This document shows positions 1 through 7,901 of a stretch of DNA of 33,670 bases, piece by piece (the stretch's first letter is position 1; every line of letters starts with the position of its first letter). The notes beneath the pieces were generated by a model. That model was not told the origin of the DNA and did not search any database. It saw only the letters and a list, made by a program, of their open reading frames with translations. The position numbers and the translations under genes were made by a program. This stretch comes from an uncultured Stomatobaculum sp. (GTDB taxonomy: Bacteria; Bacillota; Clostridia; Lachnospirales; Lachnospiraceae), in NCBI RefSeq assembly GCF_937924975.1, contig NZ_CALEYG010000039.1:1-33670 (forward strand), given 5' to 3'.

Positions 1-69
1 CAGTTCGCCGGAGGAATTATTTCAGACTGTCCTACTTGATCTTGCAATCTAGCAAGAGGATCTTAGCAC

Positions 70-463
70 ATGCACATAGAAACACTCGGCAACGATACAA
101 CCTCCTGTCTCACGGTACTCCGCATTTACAACTCGAATCCGGACTTTCTTTCGCATCACCTCGGACAGGAGCAAATTTTTCTCGACTTTATCGACGAAGA
201 ACGCCGGGAGGCTGCACGCCACGGCTTTGGAATCCGCCTCATCTCGGCGGGAGGGCGCCCCCTCGGCATTCTCGACTATATGCAACGACCCACCGGTTAT
301 GTATAGCTGTCCCTTCTTATTTTGGATGCCTCTGCGCAGCGACGTGGTCAATGACTACGAGCCCAATTTAATTTCCTTCCGGCAAAAACTTGGCTTCGTA
401 GGCACGCGAAAAGACGGCCTCACAAACTGCGGAAGGCCGTCTCTTTTTCTCTGTATGGCTTAG
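70..463 (+). pseudogene. Decayed GNAT-family N-acetyltransferase
   Basis: This is the only gene-like segment on the plus strand. Frame 1 (70-306) begins with ATG, about 10 bases after an AGAGGA-like ribosome binding site. It encodes a GNAT-like N-terminal half containing FLDFIDEERREAARHGFG and GRPLGILDYM. A stop follows at 304-306. Similarity resumes in frame 2 (about 302-415) with FRQKLGFVGTRKDG, which resembles the C-terminal beta strands of GNAT enzymes. The central acetyl-CoA-binding motif (R/Q-x-x-G-x-G/A) is absent between the halves. A deletion plus a frameshift has therefore destroyed the gene, rather than a single sequencing slip. Frame 2 reads on through the terminator hairpin, so the original stop is probably also lost. 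The pseudogene assignment is an inference from the two out-of-frame halves. The substrate cannot be guessed. Confidence 0.6.
412..442. terminator. Rho-independent terminator, possibly bidirectional
   Basis: A 9-bp perfect stem (AGACGGCCT with AGGCCGTCT) encloses a 13-base loop. On the plus strand it is followed by a T-rich run, which suits the decayed acetyltransferase. On the minus strand it is followed by TTTTCGC, so it can also end the lipoprotein transcript coming from 498-1910. Confidence 0.7.
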
Positions 464-497
464 TGCTTTCGATAGCGCCTGTCTCTTTCCCTCTTCT

Positions 498-1910
498 TTA
501 CTTGGTCCCCGTGAGCGCTACGCCGTTCACATAGAGCGTGTGCCCGTTTGCCGTCACATTGGCCGCATTCCCGTTAAAGGAAGTCACATAGCTGTCCGCA
601 CTGAGCGTCCAGGTACTGGTGCTGTCCAGCGTCACCGAGACGGTTCCGACTTCGGTCGAGACAGTCTCGCCCTTCGCATTGCTGATCTTGCCGTCCACGG
701 AGCCCTCTAAGCTCGAGCCGTCGCTAAGCTCAAGATTTAAGGTGGAATCGTTGCCCACCTTGACTGCGCCCGCAAGCGTCTGCTTGCTCGCCTTCAAGGT
801 CGCAATGTTCTTTCCGCCGCTCCAACCGTCCGCGCAGACCGAGAGCAGTATCTTCTCGGAGTCCTCGTTGACAATCTTCACATCGTTCAAGGTGATTACG
901 GCATCGGTGTTGGTCACGTGGAACACATGGCCGCTTTGACTGGTCAGGCTGCCGCCGTTCATCGTAAAACTGCTCGTGCCGCTGTCCGCATCGCCGGACA
1001 TGGACTGATAAATCATGATGCTGTCGAGGAAGGTCGCGTTGCCGTTTCGCTCTGTATTCTTCGCCGTGAGATTGCAGTTCTCAAGCTTGATGGAGTTCAG
1101 TCCCTCAATGCAGACACCCTCCGCGCGATAGGACTTAAGCTCTGCGTTGGACACCGTGATGTCCGCCGTGGAATAAATCGCCGGGGAGCCGACGCCGCTT
1201 GACTCATAGCTGCCGCCGTCTACCACGACCGTGCCGCCGCCGCGGTCCGTTCGAATCGCCGCGGAGGACTGGCCTGTCGTCGTGACCTTCAGATTCGAGG
1301 CATTTGTGATGCCGCCGCCGGTTGTCATAATGCCGCCGGAGCCGTCGCCCATGGTTGTAATTTTCGTGTCCTTTATGGTGACCGTCGTGCCGTCGCCGCT
1401 CGCGCCGTTCTTTCCCCCGTTGCCGCCGTAGCAGAACATACCGTTCGCGCCGTTCGCGTTGGAAGTAATGCTTCCGCCGGTAATCGTGGTCTTGGAACCG
1501 CCTTTTACCAGAAGCGCTGCGTTGAGGCCGTAGAAGTTGCAGTTGTCACCGCCGTCGGAGTCGCCGGTCTTTGTGAGCAGAGGGTTCGCAATGGTCACTG
1601 CATCGGAGGTCGAAATCAGCAGGGCGCTCTCATCGCTTGTGGCGCTCACGTAGGTCTGGTCACTCGTCGAAGTTGCCGTCGTAATTTCCGCCGCCCCTTT
1701 GTAATCGATGTCCGCGCTGCTTCCGCCGGGTGCACCGCCCGACGCTCCCCCGGGACCGCCCTTCCCATCCGGCGCCTCACCGCTCGGCGCTTCCCCCTGC
1801 GCCGTGCTGCTCTCTGTCTCGGTGCCTTTGGCAGCCTTGTTTCCGCAAGCGGCGACACTCAGCGCCACCGCTGTCGCAAGCAGCAACACGCGGCAGTTCT
1901 TCTTTCTCAT
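498..1910 (-). CDS. Secreted Gly/Ser/Thr-rich lipoprotein, probable beta-helix
   Basis: The 470-residue protein has a basic start, a hydrophobic segment and a lipobox ending LSVAAC (Cys22), so it should be anchored to the outer face of the membrane. Residues about 30-68 form a Gly/Pro/Ser-rich flexible linker. The rest is built from repeating short strands rich in T, S, G, N and D, with phrases such as TTITGGSIT, GTTVTIKDTKI and FTMNGGSLT. These are typical of right-handed parallel beta-helix or pectate-lyase-like folds. I see no catalytic motif. Proteins of this kind are often annotated as carbohydrate-binding or adhesin-like. That role is inference. The ATG lies just downstream of a GAAGGGAG ribosome binding site. 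The gene appears to be transcribed alone from the promoter at 2028-2057. Confidence 0.8.
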   Translation of the reverse strand: MRKKNCRVLLLATAVALSVAACGNKAAKGTETESSTAQGEAPSGEAPDGKGGPGGASGGAPGGSSADIDYKGAAEITTATSTSDQTYVSATSDESALLISTSDAVTIANPLLTKTGDSDGGDNCNFYGLNAALLVKGGSKTTITGGSITSNANGANGMFCYGGNGGKNGASGDGTTVTIKDTKITTMGDGSGGIMTTGGGITNASNLKVTTTGQSSAAIRTDRGGGTVVVDGGSYESSGVGSPAIYSTADITVSNAELKSYRAEGVCIEGLNSIKLENCNLTAKNTERNGNATFLDSIMIYQSMSGDADSGTSSFTMNGGSLTSQSGHVFHVTNTDAVITLNDVKIVNEDSEKILLSVCADGWSGGKNIATLKASKQTLAGAVKVGNDSTLNLELSDGSSLEGSVDGKISNAKGETVSTEVGTVSVTLDSTSTWTLSADSYVTSFNGNAANVTANGHTLYVNGVALTGTK

Positions 1911-2027
1911 AGCGCTCCCTTCTCAATGCCGACAACGCGGTCGGTCGATTGAATATCACAAGTTCCATCGGGGCAAGCTCTGTTGCAAGCCTAACATAAC
2001 CCACGCCGCGATACTTAGCAAGCAGCT

Positions 2028-2057
2028 TTTATAGTCCTGTCAATCCTTCCTTGTCAA
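2028..2057 (-). promoter_or_regulatory. Sigma-A-type promoter for the beta-helix lipoprotein
   Basis: On the minus strand a perfect -35 box TTGACA (2052-2057) and a -10 box TATAAA (2028-2033) are separated by 18 bases. They lie about 120 bases upstream of the lipoprotein ATG. A second TTGACA occurs at 2038-2043 inside the spacer. The -35 box directly borders the outermost hairpin of the IS200-type element. Confidence 0.65.
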
Positions 2058-2064
2058 TCGCCCC

Positions 2065-2278
2065 CACCCGTAAAACGGGTGATTCGGGATGCGGGCTATA
2101 AGCCCGCATTACTAGCCAGCGTCTAAAGGCGCTGGCTTTCTCCTTGTGCCTCCCAGGAAGCAAAGCTTCCTGGGAGCTCCGTTCAAGCCACCTTGCTTTT
2201 ATCACCTGGCTGCCCCTAAAGGGGCAATTATTGGCTTAATTACTTTTGATCCGTTCCAGGCTTCGCCCCGAACGGATC
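2065..2278. other. Array of six hairpins in the IS200 right end
   Basis: This stretch of about 215 bases has no gene but is packed with near-perfect hairpins: 2065-2081 (7 bp, loop 3), 2089-2109 (9 bp, loop 3), 2114-2137 (8 bp), 2151-2175 (11 bp, loop 3), 2211-2226 (6-7 bp, nested inside an outer AAGCCA/TGGCTT pairing of 2185-2190 with 2232-2237) and 2248-2278 (9 bp). Only the outermost is needed as a transposase-binding hairpin. The rest would form a structured RNA if transcribed downstream of tnpA. This is reminiscent of the omega RNA region of tnpB-bearing relatives, but a function is not established here. Confidence 0.7.
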
Positions 2279-2315
2279 TTCGTAATCCTTTACACTCATC
2301 TTATCTTGAAGAGTA

Positions 2316-2711
2316 TCAGCTCTCTTGGTCTTGGATATACTTTCTTACCGTCACATCATTCAATCCTACGGTACTTACGTAGTATCCCTCTGCCCAAAAG
2401 TGCCTGTTCCCAAACTTATACTTCAGATTCGCATGCCAATCGAACATCATCAGCGAGCTTTGCCCTTTCAGGTATCCCATGAAAGACGATACACGAATCT
2501 TCGGTGGTATGCTCACTAACATGTGCACATGGTCTGGCATCAAATGTCCTTCTATAATCTCTACGCCTTTGTATGCGCAAAAATCATGAAAGATTTGAGC
2601 CAAATCCTTTTTGTATTGATTGCAGATTATTTTTCGTCTATTCTCTGGCGTAAAGACGATATGGTACTTGCACAGCCATTTGGTATGTGCAGTACTATTA
2701 GCCTTTGGCAT
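2316..2711 (-). CDS. tnpA: IS200/IS605 Y1 transposase TnpA
   Basis: This 131-residue protein is a single-strand DNA transposase of the HUH/Y1 class. It cuts and rejoins the element ends as single-stranded circles. The HUH pair is visible in PDHVHMLVSI (His61 and His63), followed by the family-typical SSFMGYLKGQSSLMMFD and FGNRHFWAEGYYVSTVG. The catalytic tyrosine is most likely Tyr125 in RKYIQDQ. The length is at the short end for the family, but all key parts are present. The start ATG follows GAAAGGAAAG. The gene is alone in its element, between the left-end hairpin and the hairpin array. Confidence 0.92.
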   Translation of the reverse strand: MPKANSTAHTKWLCKYHIVFTPENRRKIICNQYKKDLAQIFHDFCAYKGVEIIEGHLMPDHVHMLVSIPPKIRVSSFMGYLKGQSSLMMFDWHANLKYKFGNRHFWAEGYYVSTVGLNDVTVRKYIQDQES

Positions 2712-2792
2712 GAAATCATCTTTCCTTTCTCAGTAGTGGCTTGGACACCTCTATTGTACGGAAAGGTGATTTCTTTGTTAAACGATTTGTCT

Positions 2793-2811
2793 CCACCCGC
2801 ATAGCGGGTGG
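2793..2811. repeat. IS200 left-end hairpin
   Basis: CCACCCGC and GCGGGTGG pair over 8 bp around an ATA loop, about 80 bases upstream of the tnpA start. It matches the stem sequence of the right-end hairpin at 2065-2081. The plus strand continues with six T residues, so it could also stop transcription running rightwards. Confidence 0.7.
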
Positions 2812-2890
2812 TTTTTTGCTTCGCAATGCTTCACTTGCTTTGCAAGCGAACCAAATGCTCAGCAGGCTAAAGCCAAAAGCGTCAAATTCA

Positions 2891-2931
2891 AAAGAACGCC
2901 GCCCTGCCCTCGCGGGCCGACGGCGTTCTTT
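2891..2931 (-). terminator. Terminator of the opp operon
   Basis: An 11-bp perfect stem (AAAGAACGCCG with CGGCGTTCTTT) carries an inner GCCC/GGGC hairpin. It lies 10 bases beyond the oppA stop codon. T-rich flanks occur on both sides, so it may work in both directions. Confidence 0.8.
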
Positions 2932-2940
2932 TTGTCACAC

Positions 2941-4623
2941 TTACTTACTCACTACCGCTTTCTTAAAATACAAATTACCGTTGCTGGTCATATATACACC
3001 GGACACATAGTTATGCATTAAGTAGGTGTTAGACTTATAGTAAAGCGGCAAAACCGGGTACTCCACCGATACCGTCTCATCGGCCTGTTTGACGAGTTCC
3101 GCAAACTTGGCGGAATCCCGCTCCGAGCGAATCCGATCGACCAGCGCATCATAGTTCGAATTGCTGTAGAACAAACTGTTGGCCACATCGTCCGTGTACA
3201 ATAGCGGCAGGAAGCTCATCGGATTCACATAGTCCGCAGACCATCCCATGGCTGCGACTTCATAGTCTCCGTTCTGGACCGCATCGTAGAAGACCGCCCA
3301 ATCTGCCGAACTCACCTCAACCTTGACACCAAGATTACCGGTCAGCATCTCCGCCATCGCCTCGGCGACCTTCTTCGCATTGTCGTCGGAGTAATAGGAG
3401 AGATGAATAGTCGGAAAAGTTGCGGGATTGGCATAGCCTGCTTCCGCGAGTGCTGCCTTTGCAGCCTCGGGATCCGCTGTCGGCTTTAAGTCAAAGTCGG
3501 AACGCCCCTCCGTGATATCCTTGCCATCGATCACATAGCCTGGCGCCATCCAGCTGTAGGCCGGCGTTGCGTCCAACTGAGCAACATTGTTAATCAGCGC
3601 ATTTCTGTCAATCGCGAGCGCCAGAGCCTTCCGTACCTTCGGGTTGTTGTAGGGTTCCTTGCCACAGTTGATATTATAGTAAACTGTTCCGTAGTTGGGC
3701 GTGACCACCACCCCCGCATTCTCTGCCTTCAGTCTCGCGAGATCGCCAGAGGGAATGCTGCGTATTCCGTCTACCTCGCCGTTCTCATAGGCTGTCAACG
3801 CGGTGGAAGTGTCCAAAATATAGCGGAAACTCAGCTTCTCAAGGGACACGTTGGCCGCATCCCAATAGTTCTCGTTCTTTGTGAGGACAACAGAAGCTCC
3901 GGAGTTGATTTCCGAAATTTTGAACGGCCCGTTGCAGACATAGGTAGCTGCGGTCTGGGTCCACTTGTCACCGTTTGCCTCTAACGTCTCCTTCTTGAGC
4001 GGAGAGTAGACCCACATAGAAACAATGTCCGGGAAAAAGGGACAGGGGGCCTTCAGTCGATACTCGAGGGTTCTGTCATCGATTGCCTTGACGCCGAAAC
4101 TCTCATCGGAACCTTTTCCCTCGTAATATGCCTCAGCTCCCTCAATATAGTCGGTCATCATATTCAGGTACTGTGCAGTCGTCGCAGGGGTACAGACATG
4201 TTTTGCGGCATAGACATAGTCTTCTGCCGTGAGCGGAGAGCCGTCCGACCACTTAAGCCCGTCTCTCAGGTGGAAGGTGTAGACCGTCATATCCTCGTTG
4301 CTCTCCCAACTCTCCGCATTTCCGGGCACCAACTCTCCCTTGGCATCATAAGTGACCAGTCCCTCAAAGCAGTTGATAATAAAGGGAGCCGCAAAGGAAT
4401 TGTTGGTGTAGGACGGATCGAGCGAGTCCGGCTGGTTGCTGAGAACAAAAATCAGCTCCTGCTTTCCGGAGGGCTTCGCCGCTTCCGCCGTGCTCTCCGC
4501 CTTGGCATCGCCCCCAAGGTTTACTGTCTCCGCTTTGTCACCGGACTTTTTCTCACCGCAGCCCGCGAGCAACACGGACAGGGTGAGCAGCGCCGCCAGG
4601 GCTGCACCGTATTTCTTTTTCAT
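2941..4623 (-). CDS. oppA: Oligopeptide ABC transporter substrate-binding lipoprotein
   Basis: This is a 560-residue extracellular solute-binding protein of family 5 (OppA/DppA type). It captures peptides and delivers them to the OppBC channel. The signal peptide ends in the lipobox LLAGC (Cys22). Family features include the SNQPDSLDPSYTNN opening, FHLRDGLKWSDGSPLTAEDY (the usual SBP_bac_5 signature), and VRKALALAIDRNALI in the second half. The ATG at 4623 was chosen because it has an AGGAGGA site and begins the signal peptide. An upstream in-frame ATG at 4707 would add 28 residues with no secretion logic. It is the last gene of the operon, 93 bases after oppF and just before a strong terminator. 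Confidence 0.93.
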   Translation of the reverse strand: MKKKYGAALAALLTLSVLLAGCGEKKSGDKAETVNLGGDAKAESTAEAAKPSGKQELIFVLSNQPDSLDPSYTNNSFAAPFIINCFEGLVTYDAKGELVPGNAESWESNEDMTVYTFHLRDGLKWSDGSPLTAEDYVYAAKHVCTPATTAQYLNMMTDYIEGAEAYYEGKGSDESFGVKAIDDRTLEYRLKAPCPFFPDIVSMWVYSPLKKETLEANGDKWTQTAATYVCNGPFKISEINSGASVVLTKNENYWDAANVSLEKLSFRYILDTSTALTAYENGEVDGIRSIPSGDLARLKAENAGVVVTPNYGTVYYNINCGKEPYNNPKVRKALALAIDRNALINNVAQLDATPAYSWMAPGYVIDGKDITEGRSDFDLKPTADPEAAKAALAEAGYANPATFPTIHLSYYSDDNAKKVAEAMAEMLTGNLGVKVEVSSADWAVFYDAVQNGDYEVAAMGWSADYVNPMSFLPLLYTDDVANSLFYSNSNYDALVDRIRSERDSAKFAELVKQADETVSVEYPVLPLYYKSNTYLMHNYVSGVYMTSNGNLYFKKAVVSK

Positions 4624-4716
4624 ACAAATCTCCTCCTTTTCTGTTTTGCTTCTGTCTGCATTTTTTATCTGAATGAAGTGCTTCAACATCCAAGCGATGC
4701 CCCGCACCGCAGTTCC

Positions 4717-5685
4717 TCAGTCATACAGGTGGCATGCACAGAGATGTCCGCCGCCCATATCCTTTAAGACAGGCTCTTCTTCCTTGCACTTTTCGATCGC
4801 AAAGGGACATCTCGTGTGGAACCTGCAGGCGCTCGGCGGATGAATGGGACTCGGTATATCACCCTTGATGCTGCTCTTCACCTTTTGACGCGCAAGCTTC
4901 GGATTCGCGACCGGTATCGCACCGAGCAGCCCCCGTGTGTAAGGATGCAGGGGGTGTGCGTAAATTTCCTCCGCTTCGCAGAGCTCTACGAGCTGTCCCA
5001 GATACATGACGCCTACCTCATCCGATACATAGCGGACCATTGAGAGATCGTGTGCAATGAAGAGATAGGCGGTTCCGCTCTCCTCTTGATAGTCCCGCAG
5101 CAGGTTGATGATTTGCGCTTGAATTGAGACATCCAGTGCCGAAATCGGTTCGTCGCAGATTACCAGCTCCGGCTTTAATATCAACGCCCGCGCAATTCCG
5201 ACACGCTGTCTTTGTCCGCCCGAAAACTCATGTGCGTAGCGATTCGCATGCTCTCTGGTGAGCCCCACCTTCTCCAGCATGGGATATACAAATTCCCCTG
5301 CCTCCTCCTTGCTCTTCGCCAGTTTGTGGGCGAAGAGCGGCTCCGCAATGATATCGCGCACCGTCATTCTCGCATTCAGAGAGGCATAGGGGTCCTGAAA
5401 GATCATTTGCATATGCTTCCGTACCGGGTGGAGCTCCCGCTCGCTGAGATGCGAGATATCCTGTCCGTCAAAGATAATGCGCCCCTCCGTCGGCTCATAG
5501 ATGCGGATGATGGTCCGCGCCGTCGTGGACTTCCCGCAGCCTGACTCGCCGACCAGTCCCAAGGTCTTTCCGCGCTCCAGTCGAAAGCTCACATGGTCGA
5601 CTGCATGGACCTGTTCCCCTCGCCCCGCGGGGAAGTAGCGCGTCAGGTTTTTGACTTCCAACAATACCTGTTTATCGTCTGCCAT
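4717..5685 (-). CDS. oppF: Oligopeptide ABC transporter ATP-binding protein OppF
   Basis: This 322-residue cytoplasmic ATPase is one of the pair that powers peptide import. Walker A is GESGCGKST (about residues 47-55), the ABC signature is SGGQRQR, and Walker B is LVICDEPISALD, followed by the H-loop FIAHDLSMVRY. The C-terminus has the Cys-containing oligopeptide-type extension (FHTRCPFAIEKC). The ATG at 5685, preceded by AAGGGG, was chosen because it gives the standard family start. The upstream in-frame extension would overlap oppD and has no similarity to the family. The start lies 11 bases after the oppD stop. Confidence 0.93.
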   Translation of the reverse strand: MADDKQVLLEVKNLTRYFPAGRGEQVHAVDHVSFRLERGKTLGLVGESGCGKSTTARTIIRIYEPTEGRIIFDGQDISHLSERELHPVRKHMQMIFQDPYASLNARMTVRDIIAEPLFAHKLAKSKEEAGEFVYPMLEKVGLTREHANRYAHEFSGGQRQRVGIARALILKPELVICDEPISALDVSIQAQIINLLRDYQEESGTAYLFIAHDLSMVRYVSDEVGVMYLGQLVELCEAEEIYAHPLHPYTRGLLGAIPVANPKLARQKVKSSIKGDIPSPIHPPSACRFHTRCPFAIEKCKEEEPVLKDMGGGHLCACHLYD

Positions 5686-5696
5686 GGCTTTTCCCC

Positions 5697-6707
5697 TTAT
5701 CTTTTCTTGAACGGATTCTGTTCCGCAGGCGCCTCCGGGTCGAGCAGCCAGCATCTCGCGCTGTGTCCCTCTCCCACCGGTTGCAGCTCCGGCAATTCTG
5801 CCGCGCAAATCTTTCTCGCATAGCGGCAGCGCGGGGCAAATGGGCAGCCCGCCGGCGGATTTGTCATATCCGGCGGCGAACCCGGAATCGGAATCAGGCG
5901 CTCCGCTTTGTCCTGCTGAATGCTCGGCATGGACTCTAGCAATCCCAGGGTATAGGGATGGCTCGGATGCTCGAAGAGCTCATCAATCGGCGCCTCCTCC
6001 ATGATGAGACCGCCGTACATGACCTCAACTTTTTCGCAGAGCTCCGCAATGACGCCGAGATCATGTGTGATGAAGATAATGCTGGTGCCGTGTTGTTCCT
6101 TGAGCTCCCGCATCTGCCGTATGATCTGGTCCTGAATTGTGACATCGAGCGCTGTCGTCGGTTCATCGGCAATCAGGAGTTCTGGGTTGTTTGCAAGCGC
6201 CATCGCAATCATGACGCGCTGCCGCATACCTCCGGAAAACTCATGCGGGTAGGCGTGATAGCGCTTTTCAGGCTCCGGGATGCGCACCTCCGCGAAGCGT
6301 TTCAGGACCTCCTGCTTCACAGCCTCACGGGATCTATCGCTGTGATGAATCCGTATGATCTCGGCGACCTGTTCGCCGACGGGAATCAGCGGATTCAGCG
6401 AAGACATCGGATCCTGAAAGATCATTGCAATCTTCTCTCCGCGAATTTTCCGCAGCTCCTTCATCGAGAGCTTCGTCAAATCCTGACCCTGAAACATGGC
6501 CCTGCCGTCCTTGATGACTGCCGTGTCCGGAAGGAGCTTGAGGAGAGTCATATTGGTGATGCTCTTGCCGGAACCGGATTCGCCGACAATGCCGACAATC
6601 TCCCCTCTGCGAACCTCAAAGGACACACCGCGGACTGCCTGGACCTCACCGTTTGAGGTCATAAAGGATGTCTTTAGATTATCTACTCGTAACAAGGTCT
6701 CGTTCAT
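5697..6707 (-). CDS. oppD: Oligopeptide ABC transporter ATP-binding protein OppD
   Basis: The 336-residue protein is the second ATPase of the peptide importer. Walker A is GESGSGKS (residues 42-49), the signature is SGGMRQR, Walker B is LLIADEPTTALD, and the H-loop is FITHDLGVIAE. The C-terminal oligo_HPY-type region carries the conserved LLESMPSIQQDKAERLIPIP and PGSPPDMTNPPAGCPFAPRC segments. The family places such cysteines at a possible iron-sulfur or structural site. The start is only 6 bases after the oppC stop, so expression is probably translationally coupled. Confidence 0.94.
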   Translation of the reverse strand: MNETLLRVDNLKTSFMTSNGEVQAVRGVSFEVRRGEIVGIVGESGSGKSITNMTLLKLLPDTAVIKDGRAMFQGQDLTKLSMKELRKIRGEKIAMIFQDPMSSLNPLIPVGEQVAEIIRIHHSDRSREAVKQEVLKRFAEVRIPEPEKRYHAYPHEFSGGMRQRVMIAMALANNPELLIADEPTTALDVTIQDQIIRQMRELKEQHGTSIIFITHDLGVIAELCEKVEVMYGGLIMEEAPIDELFEHPSHPYTLGLLESMPSIQQDKAERLIPIPGSPPDMTNPPAGCPFAPRCRYARKICAAELPELQPVGEGHSARCWLLDPEAPAEQNPFKKR

Positions 6708-6713
6708 TTTCGG

Positions 6714-7865
6714 CTACTTTCTGAGCTTGGGGTCCAGCGCATCGCGCAGACCGTCTCCGACAAAGTTAAAGGCAAACATGATCAAAACGATAACAAGAGC
6801 CGGTATGAATAACTGATAGGGACAGGTTCTCAGATTTTCGGTCGCATCGTTGCACATTGTGCCGAGCGAGGCGAGCGGCGGCTGCAAGCCTATTCCGAGG
6901 AAGCCTAGGAAAGCCTCCATAAAAATCGCGGAGGGAATCAGCATGGTAACCGTTACCAGAATGGATCCCATCGCATTCGGAATGAGATGCGCGAGGAGCA
7001 CGGTTTTCGCCGAAGAGCCTATGGTTTTTGCTGCCAACACAAATTCCTGCCGCTTGAGAGAGAGCACCTGTCCTCTGACCACACGCGCCATATCCACCCA
7101 ATAGGTGGTTCCGAGCGCCACCATGATACTCTGCAGTCCTGCTCCCATCAGAACCATGATCAGGATAACATAGAGCGTCAGCGGTATCGTGCTGATGATA
7201 TCGACCACGCGCATCATCACCATATCGGTACGACCGCCGAAATAGCCGGAGATGCCTCCGTAAAGAATGCCAAGAATCAGGTTGACACCGGCTGCGACAA
7301 AGGCAACCAGCAGCGATACCCGCGTGCCGTACATCAGCCTGGTCAGAATATCCCGCCCCAGAGCATCTGTCCCGAAAAGATAGGAACGGTTCCAAAGAAC
7401 CTTTGACTTTGCAATGACCAGCGTTTCGGGATTGATGACCAAATAAGGCATTTTCCCGTAGTACAGAGCTACTTTTTTGCCCCCGCAATCGTAAATGCTC
7501 ATCTGCCGCGCACTGTCCTCTCGCAGCTTGTCAAGCTGTTCGCCCAGGGTACCGTCTTTGTTGACCGTCAGCAGCTTTAGGTTCTGAGTGATATATAGGT
7601 AGCTGACGCAATCCGGCGTCTCAAAGACCTTCATAAGCGGAGACACATTGACCAGCGCCAGGTTCTGCTTGGAATAGCTGCGCCCGGTAAAGAGCGGCCC
7701 CAAAAATGCGAACAGCATGAGAACCACGATAATCACAAAGCCTACAATCGCAGTCGGTTTTCTGTGAAAGCGGTACCACACATCCCCCGCGAAGCTCCGG
7801 TTTTTGCCCCAGATTTTCTCTCTCGCCTCGTTTGATTGTTCCAACATTTCCCATTTGGAGTTCAT
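6714..7865 (-). CDS. oppC: Oligopeptide ABC transporter permease OppC
   Basis: A 383-residue inner-membrane permease. The N-terminal part has a cytoplasmic OppC_N-like segment and a first membrane span (AIVGFVIIVVLMLFAFLGP). A long extracytoplasmic insertion of about 100 residues follows, before the FGTDALGRDILTRLMYGTRV motif. The BPD_transp_1 domain with about five more spans comes next. The EAA-like coupling loop for the ATPases is in the region containing EFVLAAKTIGSSAKTVLLAH. The long first loop is common in Firmicute OppC proteins. The start has an AAGGAGA site, and the gene is 36 bases downstream of oppB. Confidence 0.93.
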   Translation of the reverse strand: MNSKWEMLEQSNEAREKIWGKNRSFAGDVWYRFHRKPTAIVGFVIIVVLMLFAFLGPLFTGRSYSKQNLALVNVSPLMKVFETPDCVSYLYITQNLKLLTVNKDGTLGEQLDKLREDSARQMSIYDCGGKKVALYYGKMPYLVINPETLVIAKSKVLWNRSYLFGTDALGRDILTRLMYGTRVSLLVAFVAAGVNLILGILYGGISGYFGGRTDMVMMRVVDIISTIPLTLYVILIMVLMGAGLQSIMVALGTTYWVDMARVVRGQVLSLKRQEFVLAAKTIGSSAKTVLLAHLIPNAMGSILVTVTMLIPSAIFMEAFLGFLGIGLQPPLASLGTMCNDATENLRTCPYQLFIPALVIVLIMFAFNFVGDGLRDALDPKLRK

Positions 7866-7901
7866 CGTGCTCTCCTTTGCTCAATTCTGCCGCACTGCCG
7901 C

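Larger units (their letters stand above)
2050..2825 (-). mobile_element. IS200/IS605-family insertion sequence (tnpA only)
   Basis: A single Y1 transposase gene is flanked by subterminal hairpins instead of terminal inverted repeats, which is the hallmark of this family. The upstream (left-end) hairpin is at 2793-2811, stem CCACCCGC. The outermost downstream (right-end) hairpin is at 2065-2081, stem CACCCGT. The two hairpins share the CACCCG/CGGGTG stem, as expected if the same TnpA binds both. There is no tnpB. The exact cleavage sites cannot be fixed without an empty-site comparison, so the given ends are approximate. The transposase frame is open, so the copy may be active. Confidence 0.8.

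Noticed and set aside
2146..2382. A possible small plus-strand protein overlapping the IS200 right end
   Set aside because: It runs through the hairpin array and the end of tnpA, and has no start signal or domain.
2793..2811. Ordinary rho-independent terminator
   Set aside because: The stem matches the hairpin at the other side of the element and sits where the IS left-end hairpin is expected. Terminator activity may be secondary.
5958..6656. A 232-codon plus-strand frame opposite oppD
   Set aside because: It is antisense to a clear ABC ATPase and has no family match or start signal.
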